Shown here one piece after another: positions 1 to 12,000 of a stretch of DNA of 61,515 nt. Position 1 is the first letter of the stretch. Every line of letters begins with the position of its first letter. The translations under genes and the position numbers were made by a program. The notes beneath the pieces were generated by a model that saw only the letters and a program-made list of their open reading frames with translations, made no database searches and was not told where the DNA came from. Origin of the DNA: Neoakkermansia glycaniphila (GTDB lineage: Bacteria > Verrucomicrobiota > Verrucomicrobiia > Verrucomicrobiales > Akkermansiaceae); assembly GCF_001683795.1 (NCBI RefSeq), contig NZ_LIGX01000012.1, positions 1 through 61,515 of the forward strand, read 5' to 3'.

Positions 1-3000
1 CCGGTGGCGGTGAGTTTGCCGTAGTTGGCGGTGAAGGCGACGCCGAGGGTGATGTGGCGGCTGATGTCGCTGTCAGCTCCGATGGTGCCGCCCCAGCTGC
101 TGAGTTTGTAGCCGGGCTGGTCTCCGTTCTGCGAGATGTCGCTGTTGGCTCCGTTGAAGCTGGCCCAGGCGTTCCAGTAGGGGAGGTCCTGCTGGACGAC
201 AGAGGGGTCGATTCCCATGGTGACGGTGCGGTTGCGGATGGCTCGCATGTTGCGTTCCTGGGTGCCGAGCTGCGCCGCGTTGAGGGTGGTGACCGTGGCT
301 CCGGAGATGGCGGCCATGAGCTGGGAGGCTCCGGCGCGGTTGCCCGCGGAGATGCGGCTGTCGATGGCGTTCATGGCTTGCGCGAGTTCGCTGCCGGGGT
401 TTTCAGCCTGGGGGTTGACGGTGCGGAGGGCCCGGTCGAGGAGGGCGCCGCCGGCCTGGGCGTTGTGGCTGAGGCCGATGGTTTCGTAGTACGGAGACCG
501 GCTGGCGGCGGTGACGAGGATGAGCTGGTTGCCGCGCTGTTCGAGGCGGGAGCCGGCTGCATCGAAGTATTTGCCGAAGAGCTGGTCGTAGGCTACGGTG
601 ATGTTGTCCGAGCCGGTGGTGACGCCGTTGACGATGACGATTTCAACGGGGCTGGTGCCCTGGATGAGTTTGGAGTTGCTGCTGGCGCTGAAGCGCATGA
701 CGCTGCCTTCTCCGAAGCCGAGGGCGGCTCCGCCCGCCATGTTGATGTAGCCTGCGGAGAGGTTCTGGACGGGGTCGGTGTTGAGGGTGAGCGCGAGGGT
801 GCCGTGTGCTACCGTGCTGTTGCCGCTGAGCGTGAGCTGGTTGTTCGTGCCGCTCCCGTTGTTCGCTAGGAGCGTCAACGTGCTGCCTCCCGAGATAGCC
901 ACCGAAGCATACCGTGCATTGCTGCCGGAATAGTCGAGTACCAGATTGCTGCCATTCACGGCGACGAGCGAGGCCGCCGTCGATCCGGCTCCGGCCAGCG
1001 TCTGGCTTCCGCCTTCAAGCTTCAAGGTGCCAGAGTAGGCGTTCATGGCACCTGCGAAGGTGCCGTTGCCGCCGGACAGAGCGATCGAACCCGCACCCGA
1101 GAGGGAACCGGAGCCGTTCAACGAGGCTGCCCGAATATCGGAAGCGACATCCAGCAGGGAGCCGGATTTCAGGTCGAACCCGATGCCTTCAACTCCTGCT
1201 CCCGCAGCAATCATGAGCGAGCCGCCCGAGACGATTTCGACAGCCGAGCCGCTCATGCCGTTCAGGGTGGAACCTTCCATCAGCGTCGATGTGCCGTTGA
1301 TGGTCAGTTTTGCCTTTTCTCCGAGGAGGATGCCGCCGGAAGAGTTCAGCGTGGTGGCTACGGTATTGCCGCCCCGGCCCTGCAGGGAGAGGGTGGCCCC
1401 GTGCGAGATGTCGACGGAATTCAGGCTGTTTTCACCCTTTGAAGCAAGGGCGAGCGTGCCTTCCTGCACATCGAGCGTACCGCGGGCAGCCAGATTGCCC
1501 TGCACCGTCAGCGTGCCGCTGCCAGTCTTGGACAGAGCGGTGTTGCTGTCGGCCGTGATGTTGCCCGAGAACGTGGTATTCACGCTGTTCATCAGGGTGA
1601 CGTTCGCCGTGCCCTGCGAGCCGTCGGGATTCATCGCACCCGTAATGCTCAGATCCGAGCGGTTCATGCCGTAGAGGTTCTTCACGACAAGCGTTTCTCC
1701 GGGGGCGGTGGGGGAAGCCAGCGAGATGGTCATGTTGCGATCCACCACAAGGCCGCGGTAGGGGTCGAGATCGTCGTAGCGGGTGATGTCCCCGAGCTTG
1801 CTGGCGAACCAGACTTCGAGATTGCCGTCCACGATGAGCGTGCCGCCCTGTACATCCGCCACCTGCAGGCCCCATGTTTCAAGGAGCGGGTTGAAGGTGA
1901 CGAAGTCGGCCGCATTGGCCTTGGTGAATCCGAGGGAACCGTCAGTTACGACGAATTTGACCTGCTTGCCCGTGAAGTCGAGCGGATCGGCCGGGGCCAG
2001 ATCGCGCATCAGAGCGATCACTTCGTCATCCATGTCGATATACAGCTTGTTGCCTGCGGACATGGTCAGCGTGTTTGTACCGCCGTTGTTGAAGACGATC
2101 ATGGCCGTACCCGTATGCGTGTCTGTCGTGATGTTGGACAGAGTGAAGCGGAGGTCCCCACGGTCGAGAGCTACGGTACCCGTGCCGATGTTCGTGACGG
2201 TTGCATGGCCCGGAAGGGTGACGGATTTCAGAGATCCGGCACGGAGGCCGCCCAGATCGAGCGTACCCGTATTGCCCATCACATGGCCGTCCGCATCGCG
2301 GCTGCCGAGGGAAGCCGTGACGTTGCCGAGCCAGTTGTCCGCCTGAGCCAGTTTGCCGCCCGTGATGGTCAGGGAGTTCGTCAGGGCCGTCTGGCCGAGG
2401 TCGAGAATGCCGCCGCCCACATTGAACAGAGTGCTTCCGTCCGACTGAGCCGTAGCGCCCAACGCCACAGAGGCGTCAGCATCTTGCACGTTCAGCGTGA
2501 AGGCACCGCTCAGAATGCCGTTCAGTACGCCTTCCTGCAGGGTGAGGTTCTGGGAGGCTGTGCCTTCCACCATGCCGCCTTCAACCGTATGCAGGGAGGG
2601 CAGCACGGTGGATGCCCCGTCCAGCTTGAGAGTGGCCGTATTCGAGACGGCGAGTCCCGCCGTGCTGTCCGTGGCGGCTGCACCCTTGAGGGTGAAGATG
2701 CCGTTTTGCAGGTTCAGGTAGCGACCTTCGCCTGTGATGGCTGCGGAAACGGAGATCAGCGAACCTGCCGCATTGCCGGCAAGCACCAGTCCGGTGGAGG
2801 TCGATTGGATATCGATGCCGCCAGCCAGTTCCGTACCGCTTTGGAAGATCATGGAGGCAGGGCCAGCCAGAGAGGATCCGTACACGAGCGCAACTTCGGC
2901 GGTACCGGCTCCAAGGATGGAGAAGCTGCCGGAGTCGAGCGTCACCGTACCCGTGCCGCCGAACATGTTGTTCAACGTCGTTACCTGGTTGGCGTCCATA

Positions 3001-6000
3001 TGCAGGAAGGAGCCTTCATCCACGGTGACCTGTCCGCCGTAGGTGGAACCCTTCAGCGTGAGTGCGCCAGCCTTCTGGTCGATGTCGCCCATGTAGCTCT
3101 GCGTCAGTTGCAAGGTGCCGAGACCCGTCTTGACGAGAGTGACGGCTCCGGTGATCGTGTCGCCGAGGCGGCCGATGGAAGCAGTCCGGCCGTCTGCAAC
3201 GGAGAGGTTGAGGTCGGCATTCTGCGCGACGACGAAACGGTCGGAAATATCGTGCCCGCTCCAGTCCGCCATGCTGCCGTATTCCAGCGTACCGCCTTCG
3301 AAGGAGATGCTGCCGGTCGTACCGAGGGAAGCCGTATTGTTCATGACGACGGTGCCGTCCTTCAGGGTCGTGCCGCCCGTATAGGCGTTCGCCGCGTCAA
3401 GGCGGAGGATGCCTGCGCCCTGCACGGTAAGAGTCGAGGCTACGCCGGGAGCGTCGCTGATCGAACCGCCCTGGAAGATGTACGTCTTGTTCGTTTCCAC
3501 GAAGATTTGGGTGGGAGTGACTCCCGCCGCCGCGATGTTGACCGTCAATTCCGTCGCATCACCGAACGGATCCGTGTTGAAGTAGACGATCTTGCCGGCC
3601 GGAGCGGTGGCCTGCCCTACCCATTCCGTTGCGCTCGCATCGGACCATGTAGCGCCGTTTGCTGCGTTCCAGACGAGAGCCTTTCCGGTGTCCACACGCA
3701 CGCGCAGGACAAGATCGGTACCCGAATCGGAACGTTCGAGCGTGTACTTGTAAATATCGGAAATATCCGACAGATCCTGCAGGTTGAACTGCGCCGGATC
3801 CCACGTTCCCGTAATCGTGGCGACCTTGTAGTCGCCATCCGCCAGAGTCGCGGCAAATGTCCTGTCGAGACCGACGCTCACCGTACCGGTGGAGCTCAGG
3901 TTGCCTCCGACAGTCCACACGGATGCGGACGGGTTGAGGAAGAGGCTGGCCAGATTCCAGGTTTTGCCCGTGCCGTTCCATGTGACGGCTCCCGTATTCA
4001 TGGAAGCTCCCGTCGCTGTGGACACGGTGCCGGAAACGGTCAAGGCTCCGGAACTGAACGCAGCATCCTGACCGAGTGACAGACCGGAACCGAGGGAAGC
4101 CGAAGCAAGGGCAACTGTACCGTTCTGCCCGACATTGAAGGCACCCGTCACCGACAGGTCGCCAGTGGCATTCAAGGTATTATTTCCGTTGGTCCGCGCA
4201 AGCACGTTGATGGAAGCCACCGTCAACGCATCGGATACGTTCAATGTGGCCGCCGCATCGGCGGAGCCCACTGTCAAGGCGCCGATGGAAGAATCTGCAC
4301 CACCGATGATGGAGGAGGTTCCCTGATTGGCCGCTACACCATTAAGCACAACCTGACCATTGACGTTCAAGGCACCGCCTGTCAGGGCAATGATACCATC
4401 GCCCGCGGCTCCGGTCGAGCCGAGAATCAGCGTACCGCCGGAAACAGTCGTTCCGGCCTTGTAGGAGTTGGCGCCGCTCAGGGTGATTTCCCCACCCGAG
4501 ACGATCACGCCGCCGTTGCCGCTGATGGCTCCGGAAAGCGTCTTGTTCGTTCCGCTCAATTCCAGCGTATCGGCCGCCGTCGCCAGAGAGACGGAACCCG
4601 TGCCGAATGTGCCGCTGACAGCCAGCTTGCTTCCACCCTGCACGACGACCGCACCGCCGATGGCATTCGCCGCTCCGGCCAGCGTATACGTCTTGCCGTT
4701 CTGGAAGGTAATGGTCGCGCCTGCTGCGGATGTCACATTCCTGCTTTGCGTCACATCGATATTATTGTCGAAAGCCAGAGAGGATGTACCGAGTACATTG
4801 ATATCGCCCGCCCATACGCCTCCGTCGCGAAGAACCATGGAACCGGCATTCACATCCAGATCGGCAATCGAAGTATTGGTTCCGGTCAGGACGAACGTAC
4901 CCGCGCCATTCTTGAGCAGGCCGACGTCCGTATTGGTCTGCCGCTGGAAAATGCCGCCATACACGGCTTCACCCGAAGCAACGGTCGTGGAAATGTAGCG
5001 TTCCCTGAAATCCGCCGTATTGGTGGTATAGTCGCCGCGGATGATGCCGCTGCCGGTCAGGTTGCCGATCACCAGTGCATTCGCCTTGGCTGCGGCCTTG
5101 TCGGCTGCGGCAAACTGGCGGTTCAGAACCAGCGTGGCATTGGCTCCGATATCAATTGAGGACGCCGCACCTCCATTCGTCAGGAAACTTGACCCCGTGC
5201 CAAGGGCGTTTCCGCCGAAGACCACGAGCTTGGATCCCGTCAGGCGGATATCGCCCGTGAAATCGTTGCCGGAGGTCGCCCATGTGAACGTGCCTCCCGT
5301 ATTGTTGAAGGTCAACGTACCGGAACCGCTGATCGATCCGGAGGTATACATACCGCCTCCGCCGGATGTCAGGCCGCCGTTCACGATGTAGTTCGCACCC
5401 TGCCAGATGGCGGAATTGACGCTCGCATTCTGGACAATTTCCAAGGTACCTCCCGTGCCGGCAAGCGTCACGTTACCGGCAAACACATCATTGATGACCA
5501 GCTTCTGGCCCGCGGCCAGCGTCTGGTTCATGTTGAACGTATTGCCGTTGCTGAAGATATTCAGGGTCGAATTCGCACCGAAGGACACAAGATTGTCCGT
5601 GTAATTCATCGTATTGCCAGCCCCCCATTTCAGGGTGCCCGAAGCATTGTCCGCAATGCTCATGGCGCCGCCGAGAGCATTCGCCGAGACGAATTCCAGC
5701 GTGCCGCCGCCGAACACGAGCGTACCCGTGCCAAGCGCGCCATCCGCTCCGGCAATCAGTGTGCCGCCGTTCAAGGCGACTCCGCCCGACCACGGATCAA
5801 TGGCTGCGACGCCTTCCGAAGCGGCCACACCCTTATTGTTGGTGTTGATGGCAAGCGTGCCGCCCGCCATCGTCAGCTTGCCGCTGCCGGAGAGATAGCC
5901 GCGCGCATCCGCCGCAGCATTGTCGAAGCTGTAATTGCCGCCGTTCACGGTGATGGAACCGGGAGCCACAAGGCCGGAGAGCTTCACGGATTCAGCCACC

Positions 6001-9000
6001 GCGGGAACTGGAGACTGCGCATTGAAGATCACGTTGTCCCCGGTGTGGAAGCTGGTATCCGCCAATGTGCCGGAGCCGGATGCCCATGCATCCGCAGAGC
6101 CTTTCATCTGCCAGTTATTGGCCGTATTCTGCCATACGAGCGTGGCGATGCCGGCATTCGTGTACTTCATCGTCACGGATGAAGCACTGCTGGTGAATTC
6201 GAGCTTCGAGCGGGAATCCTCGCTGATCACAAGGCCCGACGCACCGACCAGAGACTGCAAGGCTTCCGTCGTGATGTTATTGGCTCCCGTGACATTGAAC
6301 AGGGTATATGTATGCTCGCCCAGCGCCAGAGAGGCGAAGTTCTCGATGTGGAACGTCGTCTTGCCCGCGCCTGCGGAAAGCGTACCCACCGTGTAGGCCG
6401 CAGTACCCGCATCGGGCAGCAGCGCAAGGTCGATATTGATCGTGCCGCCGTTCAACGTCAGATTGCCCAGTTGCCCGCCAGCCGCGGCCGAACGCACCGT
6501 CATGCCGCCGTTCAGGCTGCCGACATTGAGTGCGCCGCCGTCCAGCACGAGGGAAACGGCGTTCGTGCCCAGTCCCGTCGTTCCGGAAATGTCCAGCGTA
6601 CCCTTGAGGGAAGTCATCGTACCGCCGAAACCGCCCTGAGCGCCCGTAATCGTGAGCGTTCCGAGGCCGTCTTTCACCAGAGAACCGGCTTCCGTCGCCG
6701 TCAATGCTCCGCTCAAGCCGATCGTTCCGGCCTGTCCGCTGTAGCCGCTGGTTGCGCCGGAACCGTCGTCGGCCACATACAGCTCGGTATTGAAGGTTAC
6801 GGCACCCTGCAGATTCAGGGCGACGGACGACGTCCAGTTGGCCAGTGCGCCGATCGTGCCGCCGTTCAGATTGATGGTGTTCATGGTATGAACCACGCTG
6901 CCCTTGATGCCGCCCGCACCGATGTTCATCGTGCCGCCTGCATTCAGGTTCAACGTCACACGCCCCCAGTTGGAAGCTGCGCCATTGCGCGTAATGCCCA
7001 ATCCATTGCGGAAATTCATCACGCCGCCATTGTTGATATTGAGCGTGCCGTTACCGTCGCGATTGGATATATCGCTATTGATATTCAACGTGCCGTTGAC
7101 ATTTGTCGTGAACGTGCCTCCGGCTACGCTCATCGTAAATGAACCTTCCCCGGCGGAACCGTTGGTCGTGCCAAGCACATTCATCACGGAACCGGCTGCA
7201 ATGTTCAGCGAAGTGCTGTTGTTGTCGCCCCCGGTATTCACCTGCAGGTTCTGCATGGTCAGCACGGCGTTGGAAGCCGCCACTCCTTCCGAAGCGGCAC
7301 GTCCCACCTGCAGTGAGGAACCGTTATTGGCAAGGGCCAGCGTGCCGGACAGGGAAGTTTTGCCGGTCAGGAAGGCAGCCGAGCTGCCCGAAGCCACATT
7401 CATGGCAGCCAACGAACCGGTCGTTCCCGTGAAGGAGAAGGCCGCGCTGTTCGCCAGATTCAACGTCAGAGAACCGTCGATCGCATCGGAAACGGCGGTC
7501 GTGCCGCCGCTGGAAGCGATGGTGCCTTGTCCGGCCATCGTGCCGATCTGCCTCGTCGTCACGTTGAGATTCAACGTACCTCCCGTCAGAACGACTGCTT
7601 TCGCATTCAGAGAACCGGCGGCATCTCCATTGGCAATCGTATAGGCCGGCCCTGTTGTGGCGCCATAGGACAGCACATCGTTCACCTTCAGCGTGACACC
7701 ATTCAGCACCAGCGCATTGGAATCACCTTCACCCGTACCGTTTTCAATCGCAAGACTGCGCATTTCGTAGGTACTTCCGCCGAGTTCCTCACTCTTTGCG
7801 CCAAGCGTCGCACCACCCGTGCGGATATAATCGAGGGCTGTACCGCTCGGAGAATTCTGCACAAGCTGGGTCGTGGAAGCTTCCGCAAACGAAATCACGC
7901 GCGTGTCCGTATCGTACCCGGTTGCGCGGTAAAGCTGGTCGCCGATCTTGTAGGAGATGGCACGAGCCAGCCATGTATTGTCCCCATCGACAGTTGCCTT
8001 CAGCTGCAGATAGTCGTTGACATTGGCACCCGTCAGAGTCACATCCGGGCCGCCCGTCAATGCCAGATTCAGAGAACCGTAGCCGATGCCGCGAGTCAGC
8101 GTACCGAGATCCAGGCTCAGCAGACTTGCCGCACCACCCGAATTGTTCAAAGTCAAGGCCAGCGTGCTCACTCCCGATGTCAGCACCGTGGAAGAGAAAG
8201 TCTGATTGCCGGAGGCAGCCAGCGTGCCGCCCTGCATATCGAGGGCATTGGTGCCGCCCGCATTGGCAAAGGCATGCCCCACGGCAGCCCGGAGTACGCC
8301 GCCCTGCAGAGTAATCGTACCCGTGCCGAGCGCCCCCACCTGATTCATCACGGCCGTGCCGGATTTGACGATCGTGCCGCCCGTGTACAGGGTGTTCGCA
8401 CAATCGAAGTACATGATCTTGTCGGCAGCAGATGCGATCTCCACATGGCCCGCCCCTTCGATCTGCCCGTAGGAATGGCAATCCGTCCCACCTACGGCAA
8501 AGACGACCCTGCCCCCTGCCTCGATCAGGGTACGGTGGCCCGTTCCCCCAATGACATTGTAGGTGTTCGAAGCCAGTTTCAGCGTCGCGCCGTCATACAC
8601 CGTCAGCGTACCGGTAAAGTTACCCTGGGAACCGGTATTCCATGTACAGGTGCCGGACATGATATCAATGTGGCCTGTGCTCTTATTCGCATCGAGGCCG
8701 ATTGTATTGGTAAACGTGTATTCATCCGTCCGGTTGAATACCAGCGTGCCGTTGGCATTGATGAAAACCGTGCCGGAACCGAGCGAACCGGATGCACCGC
8801 CATTACCTACCTGCAACGTGCCGCCGTTGATGGTCGTCGTGCCCCCGTATGTGTTGGCTCCGGTCAGGACCATCGTGCCCGCGCCGTTTTTAATGAAGTT
8901 GTGGTTGCCGTTATCACCATTGCCGATCACTCCGGAAACCAAAAGATCGATACCGTTCGCCGTCGTGCCTTTGGCAATGTCGAACTGGGTATTGTCCTGG

Positions 9001-12000
9001 CGCAGGTTGAAGTTGGTGGAGATCGTGGATGTCTGCGCGGAAGCCAGCGTGACGACCTTCGAACCGTTTCTGAACAGATCGAAGTTGGAATTCGCTACGC
9101 CCGAAATCTTGCCCCCTTGCAGCGTCAGCGTCATGTTGGAGAACGTCTGGTTCGCCGTCACACCGATCACCATTTCGCCGCCTTCCTGAATCGTAATGGC
9201 GCTGATCCTGTTGCCCTCACCATATCCCGTCACGTCTCCGCCATTCAGGCGCAACACGCCATTCTTGATGACAACGGTACCATTGATCGAACCGTTATCG
9301 CCGCCTGCGGTCAAATTCACCACACCGCCGTCGATCGTCAGCGCACCCTTGATGGCGTTCAGCACAGAGAGGGTCAGCGTTCCGGAACCTGTCTTGGTAT
9401 AATCGGCCGTATTGCCGATGGCTGTTCCCCAGCCGACGTTGTTGGCTCCGGTGTTCAAGGTCAGGCCGCTGTTCGCTGCCACCGTCAACTTGCCGGAATA
9501 ATCGGCCGTATTGCCGGCAAGCCATTCAAGCTTGTTGCCCGTGCCGGAGATGTTGATCGTCCCCGTGCCAAGAGCGCCGTTCGCCAAAGACAATCCGGCA
9601 TTGCCGGCCATGCCGACCACGCCGCCGAACGTCCCCGCTCCATTGAGTACCAGTGACGAACCGCTACCCAAATTGACACGCCCGACACCTTGCAGCGAAT
9701 TCGCCGTTGTCAGGGTATTGTTGAGGTTCAGCAAGCCGCTATTGGCAATGAGAGTATCGACCGTCAAGGCCCCACCCTGCAGGGCAAACGAGCCTCCGGC
9801 CGTACCCGCAAACGTCAGTTTCTCGCCGATCGTGAAAGAATCCGTAATCGTCAGGGTATTGGCATCCCCTGCCTTATCCATCAGCATCAGGGAACCGATC
9901 TCCAAATTGCTCTGAAGCACAACTCCGCCGCCGACTCGGGAATATTCGCCCGCCGGATCGTCGGTTGTGGAGCCGGTCAACTCCGCCAGCGCGACCGCTT
10001 GCAGAATGCCGGTTTCATCAAGCGTCAACCGGGACAGGGCATCTCCATTCTTCAGGTACAGAGCCGTATCGCCGATATCATCGGCAACAAGTTTCATGGA
10101 GGCATTCGCCAATTCGAGCACCAAACTCCCGGCGCCGCTGATGGTGCCAAGGGCATAGCTTGGCGAGGTGCTCGTGATGTTCAGGTAATTGAGACCGCTG
10201 CCGACAGCGAGGCCTGCCACTCCCGCACCGCCCATGATGACGGTGGAACCGTTGGAAATACCCAGTACCGCACCGGAGAAATCCCCAGCGGCGGCCAACG
10301 TATATTTGCCTCCGCCGGTGAAAGCGAGCGTCGCACCGTTACTGCCGCTGACCGTCAGCGTCTGGTTGCCGGTCTGGCCGAATTCAAGCGTGCCGCCCGT
10401 GGCGGAATAGCTGCTGGAAGCATCCAGCGCGCCCGTCAGCTTCAGAGTGCCCGCACCGGATTTCACAAGGCTCACATTGGCCCCGATGCTACCCGCGTAG
10501 TTGCCGCCTCCGTTGACCGTCAGCGTCCGCGCCGTTCCTTTCGTCGGCATGTTCTGATCGTATTGTCCAGTCGAAGCCAAAGCATCCATGCCGACGATCA
10601 TCGTACCGGCTGCGCCGTTCAATCCGGCAATCGTCGTATTGGCCGTCAGGGCCAGCGAAGAACCGTTCTGCAGGGTCACCGTCGCATTCTTCGCCGCATT
10701 GGCGGATTGAAGCACGAGGTAGGAATTCTGCGTCGCATCGTTACGGCCCACCGTAATGGTTCCGGTGAAGTCTCCGTCACCGGCCAGCACAAAGGATGAG
10801 AAATATGTACCGCTGCCCGTACGCTCGAAATTCACCGTACCGTTCCCCGTCAGGGAATTGATCCAGATCAACCCGGTCCGCGACAGCGTGATCTTGCCGG
10901 AGCCGGAAACTTCCACGCCTCCATTGAACAAACGGCGTCCATAGACATCCGAGCGCGTTACATCCACGGTGCCGCTGTTCAGCATCAGCTTCCCCGCCAT
11001 CGCCATATCGGCCGTCATACTCAGGTTGACGAGACCGCCCGTAAGCTTCAAATTACCGGTAAAATCCTTCAGAGCATTGGCATTCGAAACATTGAGCGTT
11101 CCGGCACCCAGTTTTTCCAGAGTCGTGCTGCCGAGCAGCTTGCCGCTCAGGGTACCAGTCGATCCGCTCCAGACAGTAATCGAAGCATTGTTCAGCAGCG
11201 TAATATTGCCTGCAAGCGTCGCACCGTCCGCACGAATGCATCCGCCCTTGGCAATATCCGAACTGGCATTCCAGCCCGTTCCTTCAATCGAGATGTTTCC
11301 GTTATACGTACCGTTGCCGAAATAGACCTGGCCACCATCGCGCACGATCCAGCTCGTACCGGCATCGCCGAACTGCCCCGTATTCGATCCTATCTCCATG
11401 CGGCCGGAAGCCACTTCGATCGTCCCCTTGAACACATTTCCCCCGGTAGCGAAAGCGCTGGTCAGGAAGCCGCCGTACCAGCGGTTCCCTCCGCCGTTCA
11501 AAACGACCCGGCTACCGGCAGTTCCGGTGATACTGCCGTTGTTCCATGCAGACAGATCGGCCGTCACCGTCACATCAAGCACGCCGGAATTGCCTAAGGC
11601 AATACCCGTGAAACCAGTAGTCTGCCGAGCGGCGGCATTGTTCAATTTCAACACACTGCTTTCCGTCACTGAGAAATTGACGCCTCCCAGCTCCACGGCG
11701 TTGGTATATGCCGAACCTGTAAAATCAAGAGTACCGCCACCCTTAATCGTCACGGTTTTCGACGCACCTACTCCAATAGAAGACAATTGCGAAGAAAAGT
11801 TCAGCACCGTGCCTGCGCCCTGAATATCGAAAACCATCCCGGACCGGACGCTCATGCGGGTCATACTCAATGTCGAACCGCTCGCTGCGGCCGTCACCTT
11901 GATGGAAGCATTGTCCAGCAGCGTCAAACCCCAGTTTGTTCCCATGGTACCGGCATCATTGAAACCCGATACCGTCCCGGTACCGTTGAACACAAATCCG